Positions 9,200-18,410 of a stretch of 64,000 nucleotides of DNA are shown here, piece after piece. How positions within the stretch are numbered: the stretch's first letter is position 1; each line of letters opens with the position of its first letter. The stretch is from Thalassotalea litorea. Its GTDB lineage: Bacteria; Pseudomonadota; Gammaproteobacteria; Enterobacterales; Alteromonadaceae. The stretch spans positions 1 to 64,000 of the forward strand of contig NZ_VCBC01000018.1 in the NCBI RefSeq assembly GCF_005843925.1. Reading direction: 5' to 3'. Under the pieces are notes generated by a model that made no database searches, had not been told where the DNA came from, and worked only from the letters and a program-made list of their open reading frames with translations. Position numbers and translations under genes: made by a program.

Positions 9200-9205
9200 T
9201 AACAT
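9158..9205 (-). CDS. hisL: his operon leader peptide
   Basis: A 15-codon reading frame encodes MLNNLSLHHHHHIID and then a TAG stop. Five consecutive His codons in a tiny frame directly upstream of hisG are diagnostic of a his leader peptide, which senses charged tRNA-His by ribosome stalling. E. coli HisL has seven consecutive His, so this is a shorter run. The upstream ribosome site is weak (GAGATAAAG). It is followed by paired arms (9145-9199) and a terminator (9071-9094). Confidence 0.93.
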   Translation of the reverse strand: MLNNLSLHHHHHIID

Positions 9206-9414
9206 GTTTTCTTTATCTCGTTTAACTCAAAATATATCGTTATCAGGCTCAGAATTTTTTCAATATTTGGCATTGGTTACTAACGAATGCTTTTTAAAAA
9301 TTAGAGTGATTACTTGATGTTTTTATAACCTTACTGGTTAATCCTTAGGTTCGTCAACCCTTAAAGGTTAATTTTTTGTGAATATGCTTATAGCAAAATG
9401 GAATATGAAATCTA

Positions 9415-9445
9415 GTTTTAACTAGCTAGGGTTTTAACTAGCTAG
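9415..9445. repeat. Two tandem 15-bp repeats
   Basis: GTTTTAACTAGCTAG occurs twice with a 16-bp period (9415-9429 and 9431-9445). Each contains the palindrome CTAGCTAG or AACTAGCTAG. It sits between the his leader and the MocA-like gene, near the 3' end of the latter. I see no gene between 9206 and 9503. Confidence 0.7.
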
Positions 9446-9503
9446 AGGATTAAAAATTTGCTCGATGTTCACGCCTTTATGTACAAAGCCTAAGGCTGCC
9501 CCA

Positions 9504-10196
9504 TTAAGTTTGACGGGATTTACCTTGTTCAGGGGTATCAATATCGAATAACACTCCGGCATCATCGACATCGACTAAGCGTAGCCTTGTTCCGGATTGC
9601 TTAATCAGCTTCGCGGCGCCCTCATCTTGATTCAATTCGCTTAAGGACTCTAGCAAACTTGCGGGTATACATACCGGATGGCCGGCCTGGCCGAGATATT
9701 GTGGGCGGATAGCTGCTTGCGCGTTGTTTTCGATCTCTGCCAATAATGTGCAAATGGTATGTGATTTTATATTGGGCATATCTGCTAAAAACACCATGAT
9801 GTGCTTAGACTGCGACGTTTCATTCAGCAGATGTTTTGCGGCTGTCGCCAAACTGACGCCCAATCCTATGGGGTGCTCAGGCGCTGCGATTTTTATTACT
9901 GGATAGTCTTCCAATAATGCTGATATGTTGTCATCCAGGTAGCGATGTACCAGCAAAACCTTATTAAAATGCGGAACAATGCTTTCAAGTGTCGTTTGCA
10001 GCAGGGGCTTGCAATCTGTGTTTTTGGTACTGTTTTGGGTATTATTTTCGGTTTTGTTTTCAGTAGAAGGGGTCTCTATCGGATGCAGGCGTTTATCCGC
10101 GCCAAAGCGTTTAGAAAAGCCTGCGGCCAGAATTACCGCCACCACACCCGATGACGGCGATTGACAGATATCACCTTTGCTACTCACCTTTACCAT
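9504..10196 (-). CDS. MocA-like molybdenum cofactor nucleotidyltransferase
   Basis: This 230-residue NTP-transferase has the GT-A signature LAAGFSKRFGADKR (23-36), the metal-binding FLADMP, and GHPVCIP near 180. The family (MocA, or MobA-related) attaches CMP or GMP to molybdopterin for hydroxylases such as xanthine dehydrogenase. The position beside XdhC, with a 17-bp overlap, favours the MocA/hydroxylase branch. An Asn/Thr/Glu-rich stretch (about 44-60) after the signature lysine looks like a low-complexity insertion in a nucleotide-binding loop. No hydroxylase structural gene is present in the window. Confidence 0.82.
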   Translation of the reverse strand: MVKVSSKGDICQSPSSGVVAVILAAGFSKRFGADKRLHPIETPSTENKTENNTQNSTKNTDCKPLLQTTLESIVPHFNKVLLVHRYLDDNISALLEDYPVIKIAAPEHPIGLGVSLATAAKHLLNETSQSKHIMVFLADMPNIKSHTICTLLAEIENNAQAAIRPQYLGQAGHPVCIPASLLESLSELNQDEGAAKLIKQSGTRLRLVDVDDAGVLFDIDTPEQGKSRQT

Positions 10197-11160
10197 TTCT
10201 TACCCGAATGATGTCGGCGAGAATGGCGATTGCAATTTCTACCGGCGTTTTACTGCCGATAGGCAAGCCGATGGGCGCATGTAAGCGTTTGAACTCAGAT
10301 TCGGTAAAGCCACAGATGCGAGATAGACGTTCGCGGCGATTGGCGCTGGTTCTCGACGATCCCATCGCACCGATATAAAACGCATCGGTCTCAAATACGG
10401 TCATCAAACCGACATCATCGATTCTGGGATCATGCGCCAATGCTAGCACGGCACTGCGTTCATTAGCATATTGCTCGATAAAATCATCTGGAGAGCGCCA
10501 CTCAATATCGACACCACCACGGGCTTTGGTAAAAGACCAGCTGTCTGCAAGTTCTTTGCGCATATCACAAAGTTTTACGTCATAGCCCGCCATAATTCCA
10601 AGTTCGGCCACATGCTGAGTAACCTGGCCAATCCCTAACAACAATATCGACCAAACCTGACCATAGGTCAGAGTAATGGTGCTTGCAGTTTCACCAATCA
10701 CCTGGGCGGTTTCATTTTCGAGCATTACTAATTGCTTATGACTGGTTTTTGAGGACAGGTCGATTACACGCTGACAAGGTTGCTTCGCTTCGGCGGTGGT
10801 TAGCCATTGATGTAAATGCTGGCGATTGTCTTCATTTTGTCGCATCGGCTCGACCAGCAAGCGTATGGTGCCGCCACAGGGAAGTTCTCGAACGACATTC
10901 GGTTCGTCGAGATGTTTACCATAGACAAATATTTGGTCGTGCTGCTCAAATTCGCCGCGCTCTAGCATGTCTACAAACGCATCTTCTAAACATCCGCCGG
11001 AAATCGAACCGACGCGTTGTTTACCATCGGTAATGAAAATTGAACCAATAGGGCGAGGAGCGCTTCCGTAGGTGCCGATAATCGTACACATCCAGAACAT
11101 TTTTTGTTGTTCAAACCAGATATTCGCCTGTTTGAGTACGTCAAAATCCGTTAATTGCAT
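10180..11160 (-). CDS. XdhC/CoxI-family maturation factor
   Basis: This 326-residue protein has two XdhC domains. The N-terminal XdhC/CoxI part (about 1-110) shows GSAPRPIGS, GSISGGCLEDA and the conserved Cys of ELPCGGTI. The C-terminal Rossmann-like part (about 185-320) has LLLGIGQVTQHVAELG, ALAHDPRID and YIGAMGSSRT. XdhC proteins bind the molybdenum cofactor and promote its sulfuration and insertion into xanthine dehydrogenase-type enzymes. It is cotranscribed with and upstream of the MocA-like gene. The target enzyme is not in the window. Confidence 0.85.
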   Translation of the reverse strand: MQLTDFDVLKQANIWFEQQKMFWMCTIIGTYGSAPRPIGSIFITDGKQRVGSISGGCLEDAFVDMLERGEFEQHDQIFVYGKHLDEPNVVRELPCGGTIRLLVEPMRQNEDNRQHLHQWLTTAEAKQPCQRVIDLSSKTSHKQLVMLENETAQVIGETASTITLTYGQVWSILLLGIGQVTQHVAELGIMAGYDVKLCDMRKELADSWSFTKARGGVDIEWRSPDDFIEQYANERSAVLALAHDPRIDDVGLMTVFETDAFYIGAMGSSRTSANRRERLSRICGFTESEFKRLHAPIGLPIGSKTPVEIAIAILADIIRVRNGKGE

Positions 11161-11477
11161 TTAACTGTCTTTTAATTATTTTTTGGGGGGAGCGGAAATT
11201 CACAAGTTCCTCTCTAGTCCCCTTGTTCTGTGCTAAGGATATGAGATCTAATGGAAACATACAATCTTAGCGCCAACAATCTTGGTTGAAAATCGTAAAA
11301 AACCAAGGCAGTATGAATTCAAGCTTAACTTATGCCAAATCCGATAAATCATGCTTTTTCGTGTTGCCTGAACCTTGTTATGTTCAGGCCGAATGAGCCG
11401 CAATTTATCAGAGATGGTTTCTAAATTCATGGAATGAAGGCTTGCCTTCAAGAATTTTACCGATGAGGAGTAGCGAT
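11161..11477. other. Intergenic region, divergent promoters likely
   Basis: This stretch lies between the leftward XdhC-like gene and the rightward lipoprotein gene. I see no convincing gene. The string CTTAACTTATGCCAAATCCG near 11323 resembles CTTAAGTTATGCCAAATTCG near 5583 in the hisC-hisB gap, which may be a short dispersed repeat. A good ribosome site (GAGGAG) closes the region before 11478. Confidence 0.4.
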
Positions 11478-11975
11478 ATGGAATTAAATCTCTATCTCAA
11501 CCGGAACAAGCGAATACCCCCACTATTGCTGTTCTTAACAATACTGAGCTTGGGTGGCTGTGCTTATAAAGAAGTGTCTTTATCACACCAGAAAACCCAG
11601 CGCCAAGTCAGCTGTGTCGGCTTTTACCTTGACTGGCATGTCTCTGACCAAACCGTTGATTATATCAATATGCATTGCGCAAAAGATTTAATCGAACAAG
11701 GTTATCAATTGCACGACGTGACATTGTTGTCTGTGGATTTTACCGTACCAGAACCACCTAAAGGCAAACAATGGAACCAGGCTCTTGCCGCGAATCAATA
11801 TCAAGCAGGCCTGATTAATGAAAGGCAATACGGCAATATCCTTGGCGCGTTGGAAGTTGCGTATTATAACAGCCTGGAGCAGGCCAAGGCTTTGAAAAAA
11901 CGCGGTGAAATTAGCCAGAGTCGTTATGAACAATTGTTATCACAAGCGGAACTGGAATTAACAGGCAGTGGATAA
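11478..11975 (+). CDS. Unrecognised lipoprotein
   Basis: I chose the ATG at 11478 because GAGGAG lies 8 bases upstream; an in-frame ATG at 11442 has no such site. The 165-residue product has a charged N-terminus, a hydrophobic run PPLLLFLTILSLGGC with a lipobox (LGGC), and a periplasmic part with two further Cys residues (CVGF, HCAKD). The C-terminal half is helical and rich in Q/E/K. I do not recognise the family. It has its own promoter region and is probably an envelope protein of unknown role. Confidence 0.7.
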   Translation: MELNLYLNRNKRIPPLLLFLTILSLGGCAYKEVSLSHQKTQRQVSCVGFYLDWHVSDQTVDYINMHCAKDLIEQGYQLHDVTLLSVDFTVPEPPKGKQWNQALAANQYQAGLINERQYGNILGALEVAYYNSLEQAKALKKRGEISQSRYEQLLSQAELELTGSG

Positions 11976-12199
11976 GCGCAGAGCTTATCCAATTGTGATA
12001 AACCTTGTTGAGCCTGAAAGTGTTAATTGAGCAAATTACAGGGGTAGCAATACCGCCAATTTTGATCGTTTTAGCGGTCATTCTGGCTTGGCTAGTTATC
12101 ATAACGTAATGTTAAAACAGATACCGAAACAGCTGTACCATGCAAGGGTTAATGTTAATTACGTTCAAAGAAATTCAACAGGCTACAAGGGGTTATTTA

Positions 12200-14206
12200 A
12201 TGGTTCAATGCGTTAATCGCGATAAGATGATAGTCATGACGTTGTTGCTTGCCGCATTTTCAGTACTTGGTGCGGCACCAGGCAATGATAAAGACAATCA
12301 CCTAACGGCTAATGAGCAGGTTGTTGAGCAGTTTTTAGAAACCATAGAAACGATGGAGGTACAATACCCTGTCGAAGCTCAGAGTGATCATAAACCAGAG
12401 GACCTCAAGGTTGTGCGCTCGGGACTGTTTGCTCACAGTCGGCCTGTGACTGAAATCGCATCGGGATCCCAAGGTTACATTGCCGGCAGCATTCATCAAG
12501 GTGAAAATCGAGGAGATTTGTATTTTCGCGAAGCTGAAAACGATCCTAAAATCACTGTCAAACCGTTAAATAATAAGTGGTATTGGGACATCCAGGGAGC
12601 TAAGTGGTCAACAAATGAAGCTTGGTTGGCGGTTAAGCAAATAAATGATTCATTGGTACCGAGAATTCGCATAGACACGGAAACTGCAGATGCAAAAAGA
12701 TCTATCCCTTACTCTCGGGCCGGACAAGCCATTCAACAACAGCAAATTTATGTAGTTAATCGAGAAACTCAAAAATATAAGGCGATTAAACACGGATTAC
12801 AGTCTCCGCTAATACATATCATCGGCTGGAGCGACGACAGTAAACAGTTGCGTTTTTTACGCAGTGATCGTTTTTTGAAAAAGCTTGAACTTGTTGAAGC
12901 CGACATCGATAGCGGTAATGTGAATGTATTGCTTACAGAGTCCGATGTTGCCTCTTTAATCGGCCTTGATTTACTGCAGGGGCATGCCAATCGCCTTGAT
13001 TTTCGCCATTTACCCGCATTTTTAAAGGGCAACCGTGGTTTTATATGGACCAGCGATCGCAGTGGTTACCGTCACCTTTATGTATATGATGCCAAAGGGG
13101 ATCTTGATAAGAGCTTAACGAAAGGGAAATTTGACGGCTGGGTCGTCCGCATTGTTGACATCGATCACAAAAGAGGGCTTGTTTACGCGCTGACTGCAGG
13201 CTCAAAGGGAGATCCCTATGCACAGTCTATATATCAATTTTCATTAGCAGGGAACAAACCAGAAAAAATCGCCAGTGGTCCAAATATAATTAAGGTCCTT
13301 TTTTCCGCCAATAAGGATCGCATGTGGGCATTACGCACCAGTTTTCCGAATACAGCGCAAGTGGAAGAATTTGATATTTTCGCGAAAACAAGCAAGATCT
13401 ATTGGGCTGTCGATCCGGACATTTATGCACAAGCAGGCTTTGCACCTGAGCTTGTCTGGGTTAAAGCCGCAGATGGTAAAACCCCAATTCGAGCCGCGCT
13501 GTTTAAACCGAATGATTTTGATGAATCTAAATCTTATCCAGTCATTGAGGAAATGTATCCGGCACCTTATACAAGTGTGATCCCACAGCACCCGTTAGCC
13601 GGAAAGTGGATCGATTCATACTTGCGCGCACAACAAGGCTATATCGTGGTATTAATCGATGGTCGCGGTACTCTTGGGCGTGGAACCGCTTTCCAAAATT
13701 ATAGTTATGGACGCTTTGGTCAGGTCGAAATTGCCGATCATGTCGCTGCGCTTAACCAACTTGCAAAAGATCGATCATACATGGATATGTCGCGGGTAGG
13801 GGTTTATGGTCATAGCTGGGGTGGGTATTTTGCCCTAAGGGCATTATTACAAGCGCCGCAAACCTATCACGCCGGTATTGTTTCAGCGGCAGGTGTAGAT
13901 TTAAAAGATTTTCGGGTGTCAATTGAACCTTTTATGGGCTGTTCGCCGGCAATGTGTCCACAGGCATATAAGTTGGCAGCAAATACAGCTTTGTTAGACA
14001 AACTTCAGGCGCATTTACTCATTGTGCACGGTACCGCCGATGACGATGTACCGTTTGTAGAATCTGAGAAACTTATCAAAGCATTGGATAAAGCAGGAAA
14101 ACCCTATGAGTTGATCACACTACCTGGGGCGAACCATATTGTGTGGAATGATGAGTTGGAATTAAAGGAAGACATGTTTTTTTCTAAACATTTGCAATCT
14201 AACTAG
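12200..14206 (+). CDS. S9-family prolyl oligopeptidase / dipeptidyl-peptidase IV-like
   Basis: The likely start is the ATG at 12200, preceded by AAGGGG; it gives 668 residues with a signal-peptide-like segment (MIVMTLLLAAFSVLGAA). An upstream in-frame ATG at 12140 lacks a clear ribosome site. The N-terminal half is a beta-propeller-like region with WTSDRSGYRHLYVYD. The C-terminal alpha/beta-hydrolase catalytic domain has YGHSWGGYFAL (Ser near 539), TADDDVPF (Asp) and GANHIVW (His). Such enzymes cleave after proline or alanine in peptides, probably in the periplasm here. The gene stands alone. Confidence 0.88.
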   Translation: MVQCVNRDKMIVMTLLLAAFSVLGAAPGNDKDNHLTANEQVVEQFLETIETMEVQYPVEAQSDHKPEDLKVVRSGLFAHSRPVTEIASGSQGYIAGSIHQGENRGDLYFREAENDPKITVKPLNNKWYWDIQGAKWSTNEAWLAVKQINDSLVPRIRIDTETADAKRSIPYSRAGQAIQQQQIYVVNRETQKYKAIKHGLQSPLIHIIGWSDDSKQLRFLRSDRFLKKLELVEADIDSGNVNVLLTESDVASLIGLDLLQGHANRLDFRHLPAFLKGNRGFIWTSDRSGYRHLYVYDAKGDLDKSLTKGKFDGWVVRIVDIDHKRGLVYALTAGSKGDPYAQSIYQFSLAGNKPEKIASGPNIIKVLFSANKDRMWALRTSFPNTAQVEEFDIFAKTSKIYWAVDPDIYAQAGFAPELVWVKAADGKTPIRAALFKPNDFDESKSYPVIEEMYPAPYTSVIPQHPLAGKWIDSYLRAQQGYIVVLIDGRGTLGRGTAFQNYSYGRFGQVEIADHVAALNQLAKDRSYMDMSRVGVYGHSWGGYFALRALLQAPQTYHAGIVSAAGVDLKDFRVSIEPFMGCSPAMCPQAYKLAANTALLDKLQAHLLIVHGTADDDVPFVESEKLIKALDKAGKPYELITLPGANHIVWNDELELKEDMFFSKHLQSN

Positions 14207-14265
14207 GTATTGCCAGGAATTATTCGTGATTGAGACTTCCATTGCCCCGCAACTAGAACATGTCG

Positions 14266-14628
14266 TCAAACATAACCCGGCAATAAAAAACCAGGCATCA
14301 GAAAGACCAATGCGAAAGACCCGGCCCCTAAAAACACCAATGTCAGGGAACAAAAACAAGCTTGTGGGAAATAAACGCTCGGACGTTTGATGGCACTTTT
14401 GCGCACGCAAGCGAGGATTATATCGGCGGATTCTTTGGCGTAATCATATAAAGCACAAACCTTTAGAATCAAAGGGCGATAGTAAATGACTACGCAGGAA
14501 AATAATATTTCAATGCCGGCGATATCGGCAATGAGCAAAAGCTCCGGTGCAAACGGCAGGACTGCCATCAGCGCAAGCGTGATCAGAAATTTTTGTGTTT
14601 TGGTTAATGACTGCCATTCCATTGTCAT
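14266..14628 (-). CDS. Small membrane protein, unrecognised
   Basis: This 120-residue protein has about three hydrophobic segments (FLITLALMAVLPFAPELLLIA, IEILFSCVVIYY, and a C-terminal LTLVFLGAGSFALVFLMPGF). AAGGAAC lies six bases before the ATG at 14628. I do not recognise a family. It faces the S9 peptidase gene convergently and is separated from the flavin oxidoreductase gene by a divergent promoter region. Confidence 0.55.
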   Translation of the reverse strand: MTMEWQSLTKTQKFLITLALMAVLPFAPELLLIADIAGIEILFSCVVIYYRPLILKVCALYDYAKESADIILACVRKSAIKRPSVYFPQACFCSLTLVFLGAGSFALVFLMPGFLLPGYV

Positions 14629-14862
14629 TTTGTTCCTTATAGCGGTAAAACGTTAAGCTTTTGTATTACATCAAATTGTTGGTATAGATATTTAGGTGGG
14701 GATTGTTTGATGTTTTTCAACTATTTGAATTAAAAGTATTTTTACGCGAATATTCGGTTGTTTGAAAAAGTGCATTAATTTGTAACCAGCGATTGTGTTT
14801 AGCCGTCAGATCCGGTAAAAATCCAGCCACAATTTATTTCAATAAAAATACCGCGACGCCAT

Positions 14863-16089
14863 ATGTTATTAAGCCCTTTTACACCACTGAAATTAGCCAA
14901 TGGCCAGGTGATTAAAAATCGCTTGGTAAAGGCTGCCATGGAAGAAAATTTAGGCGATGCCAATCTAGCACCTTCTAGCGCACTGATTAATTTATATCGG
15001 CAATGGGTGCGTGGTGGTGTAGGTGTCATGATCACCGGTAATGTGATGGTGGATAAGTTAGCGATGACAGGGCCTGCGGGTATCGCTTTGGAAGCCGATT
15101 CTACGTTAGATGCATTTCGCGAATGGAGCTCAGTGGTCGATAAAAGCGAGTGTAAGCTGATAATGCAAATTAACCACCCGGGACGTCAAGTGTTCAAACG
15201 TCAGGGCGGGAAGGTGTTCGCGCCATCTGCTGTGGCATTGGATATGGGTAAGCACTCGAAGATGTTTGCGCAACCGCAAGCAATGACGGACGCGGATATC
15301 GAAGACGTTATCACCCGCTTTGCTGCAACCAGCCTGCAAGCCCAAAAAGCCGGCTTTAATGGTATACAAATTCATTCGGCCCATGGCTATTTGTTGAGTC
15401 AGTTTTTGTCGCCAAAAACGAATCAGCGCCAGGATCATTGGGGAGGCTCGATTGAAAATCGTGCCCGCTTATTACTCGCCATTGTGCAAAAAATTCGTGC
15501 AAGCGTAACAGATGATTTTATCGTTGCGGTTAAGTTGAATTCTGCGGATTTCCAACGAGGCGGTTTCTCCTTAGAAGATGCCGAAAAGGTGATCGCGATG
15601 CTTAACGATCAGCAAGTGGATTTTGTTGAAATCTCCGGTGGCAATTATGAAGCACCCGCCATGCAGGGTAGGGCAGCCGATGAATATACGCTGGCCCGAG
15701 AAGCGTATTTTTTAACCTTTGCGCAAAAATTACAAAGAATCGCCAAGATGCCTTTAATGGTCACCGGTGGTATCAGTAATTACAGTACAGCATCGAAAGT
15801 ATTGGCGAGCAAAATCGATTTGATTGGTATGGCTAGCGCGTTGGCTGTGCAACCAGATTTACCCTTGTGGTGGCAATCGAGAACAGAATTTAAGCCTAAA
15901 CTGCCAAAAGTCACGGTAAAGGATAAAACCTTACGGGCGTTGGCAACCATGGCAACCATACGACGCCATTTAAGTCGCCATGGCCATAACAAAATAACAC
16001 GACCCATTCATCCGATGGTCAGTTTGGTACTGGATCAGATGAAACTGGCGCGTTTGAACAAACGCTATCGTCGAAACTTTGTTGATTAG
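14863..16089 (+). CDS. NADH:flavin oxidoreductase (Old Yellow Enzyme family)
   Basis: This 408-residue TIM-barrel flavoenzyme shows LKLANGQVIKNRLVKAAM at the FMN-binding start, QINHPGRQ, QIHSAHGYLLSQFLSPKTN and DHWGGSIENRARLL, and VTGGISN at the phosphate-binding strand. Old Yellow Enzymes reduce activated C=C bonds with NAD(P)H through FMN. There is no iron-sulfur domain, so it is not the 2,4-dienoyl-CoA reductase type. The C-terminal 50 residues are basic. It is monocistronic as far as can be seen. Confidence 0.92.
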   Translation: MLLSPFTPLKLANGQVIKNRLVKAAMEENLGDANLAPSSALINLYRQWVRGGVGVMITGNVMVDKLAMTGPAGIALEADSTLDAFREWSSVVDKSECKLIMQINHPGRQVFKRQGGKVFAPSAVALDMGKHSKMFAQPQAMTDADIEDVITRFAATSLQAQKAGFNGIQIHSAHGYLLSQFLSPKTNQRQDHWGGSIENRARLLLAIVQKIRASVTDDFIVAVKLNSADFQRGGFSLEDAEKVIAMLNDQQVDFVEISGGNYEAPAMQGRAADEYTLAREAYFLTFAQKLQRIAKMPLMVTGGISNYSTASKVLASKIDLIGMASALAVQPDLPLWWQSRTEFKPKLPKVTVKDKTLRALATMATIRRHLSRHGHNKITRPIHPMVSLVLDQMKLARLNKRYRRNFVD

Positions 16090-16243
16090 TACCAACCATC
16101 AACGTATCAGGCGCTAATTGCTTCAAGAGTTAGTTGCTTTTGAAGTATTGGGTTATTGGTGCAGGGTGTTAACGCCAATAACCAACAAAGCGCTGTTGTG
16201 GATAATACTTGACGGCTCAAACTTCGGTAGCCGGAACTTTACA

Positions 16244-17680
16244 TTATTCAGGTTCATAGGGATCAGCAGCTCCCATCGGGATCGGTGGGTGTTGTTTTAA
16301 AGACGCAACATGCTCTTCGAGCTGAGGTAGCGCAGCTTTTAATACCCAAGTGTTTGGAAATAATACATTATCTTTCTCGTATGGGTCGCTTAACAGGTTG
16401 TAAACTCTGGGCATTGTGTAGCTTCTTAACACGTTATCCCATGTGTCCTGCTCTTTAAAATGAACCTTCCAATTGCGCCATTTTACCCCAAATATATCGT
16501 TCCCCATGTATACAACAAAACCATCGCGGCCCGACGTTTCTTGTTTTCCTAGGAAAAACTCACTCATGTTTTTCCCATCAATCACTCTGTCTTTGGGCAC
16601 ATCACCCCCGGCGATACCGGCAAGTGTTGGAAATAAATCCATGGCATGAACGATTTCATCGCTCGACTTTCCAGCTTGAATTTTATCTGGCCAACGGATC
16701 GCAAATGGCACTCTTAATGCGCCTTCAAATCCCGTAAACAGGCTGCCACGCCATGGACCGGATGAACCGTGGACGGCGGTCTCAACTGTAAGGTTTGTTT
16801 CGCCAACGTTTAATGCCTCAGGGCCATTATCAGCAGTAAAGATAAGGATGGTATTGTCACTTACACCAAGCTTGTCTAGCTGGTCAATAATTTCACCCGT
16901 GTAACCATCAATCTGCATTAATAAGTCAGCCCATATGCCATTGCCGGATTTTCCGACATAATCTGGATGAGGCATGGTCGGGAAGTGGGTTGCCGTGTAT
17001 GGAAGGTACACAAAAAACGGCTTATCGCTTTTTACTTGCTGCGCCATAAAATCCATCGCACGATCGGTTAAATCACGATCAATGAGCGGCCGATAATCGA
17101 GACGATAGGGCCGGATTTTTTTCGGTTGTTCGCCTTTTTTACCGTGCATTACATAGGTTTCTGGTAATCCAGACGCTTTAAACCCAGGCGTCGAAGTATA
17201 GACGGACTCATCGGTGGAGTTAGGTACTCCATACCACTCATCAAACCCCTGATCTGTCGGGAATCTACCTTTTGTTCTTCCTAAGTGCCATTTGCCAAAC
17301 ATACCGGTAGCGTAACCGGCCTTTGACAACATTTCTGCCATGGTCACCTCCCATTGCACTAAGCCATACACTCCTTCTCCTAAAGGAATTGTGCCGTTGC
17401 CACTACGAATGGCATAACGACCTGTCATTAGCGCTGAGCGAGAAGGTGTGCATTGAACTTCGACGTTAAAGTTCGTTAGGCGTAATCCTTCGTTGGCAAG
17501 TTGGTCTAATCGTGGAGTTTCTGCGCCGCGAATGATACCACCGCCGTTAAACCCTGGTTCACCCCAACCAAAGTTATCCATAAAAATTAACACTATGTTG
17601 GGTTTATCCTTAGCAAGAGCTAAAGGAGATAGCAGGAGAAATTGCAGCAGCAAAGCAAGGAGTATGTTGATTGGTTTCAT
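16244..17680 (-). CDS. Secreted formylglycine-dependent sulfatase
   Basis: This 478-residue protein starts with a signal peptide (about 1-23, ending ALA before KDKPN). The sulfatase signature CTPSRSALMTGR places the formylglycine Cys at 77. Metal-binding residues are in LIFMDNFGWGEPG and in IFTADNGPEALN, and KWHLGR is conserved. It removes sulfate esters, perhaps from algal polysaccharide or other sulfated compounds. It needs a formylglycine-generating enzyme or anSME, neither of which is in this window. No carbohydrate-degradation genes are adjacent. Confidence 0.92.
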   Translation of the reverse strand: MKPINILLALLLQFLLLSPLALAKDKPNIVLIFMDNFGWGEPGFNGGGIIRGAETPRLDQLANEGLRLTNFNVEVQCTPSRSALMTGRYAIRSGNGTIPLGEGVYGLVQWEVTMAEMLSKAGYATGMFGKWHLGRTKGRFPTDQGFDEWYGVPNSTDESVYTSTPGFKASGLPETYVMHGKKGEQPKKIRPYRLDYRPLIDRDLTDRAMDFMAQQVKSDKPFFVYLPYTATHFPTMPHPDYVGKSGNGIWADLLMQIDGYTGEIIDQLDKLGVSDNTILIFTADNGPEALNVGETNLTVETAVHGSSGPWRGSLFTGFEGALRVPFAIRWPDKIQAGKSSDEIVHAMDLFPTLAGIAGGDVPKDRVIDGKNMSEFFLGKQETSGRDGFVVYMGNDIFGVKWRNWKVHFKEQDTWDNVLRSYTMPRVYNLLSDPYEKDNVLFPNTWVLKAALPQLEEHVASLKQHPPIPMGAADPYEPE

Positions 17681-17851
17681 TGGTAACTCTAAAGGTTTTA
17701 CGTAACAAAGTTAAAGTATAGAAAACAATCATTATTCATCAGCGAATTGTAACGGGCATGCGACACAAAAACTGGTTAACGCCTGAAGGCGTCGTTTAGG
17801 ATGGTAATTCTAAGTCCGTGTTAGATAAATCCGCATGAAAGGGACGAATAT

Positions 17852-17975
17852 GTTCCCGACATTAACGACATACCTACTCATATGATATCCATGCATCAGG
17901 TCTTCCTAGTACGCAGGATACCTACTTGGGTGTAGGCGTCGTTAATACGTTCCCGACATTAACGACATACCTACT
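17852..17975. repeat. Two 27-bp direct repeats with short hairpins
   Basis: The 27 bases at 17852-17878 recur at 17949-17975 (GTTCCCGACATTAACGACAT followed by ACCTACT). The second copy is followed by CCTACTTCCCTGTAGG, and a related CCTACTTGGGTGTAGG lies just before it, so hairpins with the same CCTAC/GTAGG stem but different loops sit around the repeats. This looks like a dispersed intergenic repeat family. Confidence 0.75.
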
Positions 17976-17986
17976 TCCCTGTAGGC

Positions 17987-18198
17987 AAAAAAAAAGCCCG
18001 CTGAGGAGCGGGCCAACAAATAGTTGATAGAAGGAAGTTAAATAAATCCAGGAACATGTATTCCAAATAAAGGATGTTCATAAGATGGTGCGTATTCTAG
18101 GGAAGTGGGTGGGTTTCAGCAAACTAGAAAATTTATTTTTTCGCATTAGTTTTTCTAATGGTGCTTTGGTGTTTTTAGGTTTTCCTTTAGAACTGTTT
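17987..18198 (-). ncRNA. Candidate leftward small RNA
   Basis: A canonical terminator on the minus strand ends at 17987, yet no leftward gene precedes it. Upstream on that strand there is a TATACT box at 18210-18205 with no strong -35. Only two very short frames occur between (22 codons, and one running through the terminator). A small RNA of about 210 nt, or a short leader-peptide transcript, would explain the terminator. The call rests on position and terminator only. Confidence 0.3.
17996..18013 (-). terminator. Strong intrinsic terminator facing left
   Basis: On the minus strand GCCCGCT and AGCGGGC form a 7-bp GC-rich stem with a 4-nt loop, followed by nine T. It cannot act on the + strand, since no T run follows there. 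Confidence 0.85.
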
Positions 18199-18410
18199 AC
18201 AATCAGTATAAACGTGACTTGCGAACTGTAATTAAATGTAACTTTGTTGATAAACAAGGCTAAAAAAAAGTAATTGGAATAAATTTAAATGACGCTCTTT
18301 GTCAATCCCAGAGGATCATTTAACGCAAAGGATTAAAAAACTACGCAATAGAAAATTTACGGCTGTGGCAAAAGGCTAAAAAAAAACTCTTAAATACCGC
18401 CTTTAATCCC

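Noticed and set aside
10683..11033. Rightward open frame over the XdhC gene
   Set aside because: Opposite-strand shadow of a well-conserved gene, with no ribosome site.
14252..16089. 2,4-dienoyl-CoA reductase (long Old Yellow Enzyme type)
   Set aside because: The protein ends after the TIM barrel and lacks the iron-sulfur and FAD/NAD domains.
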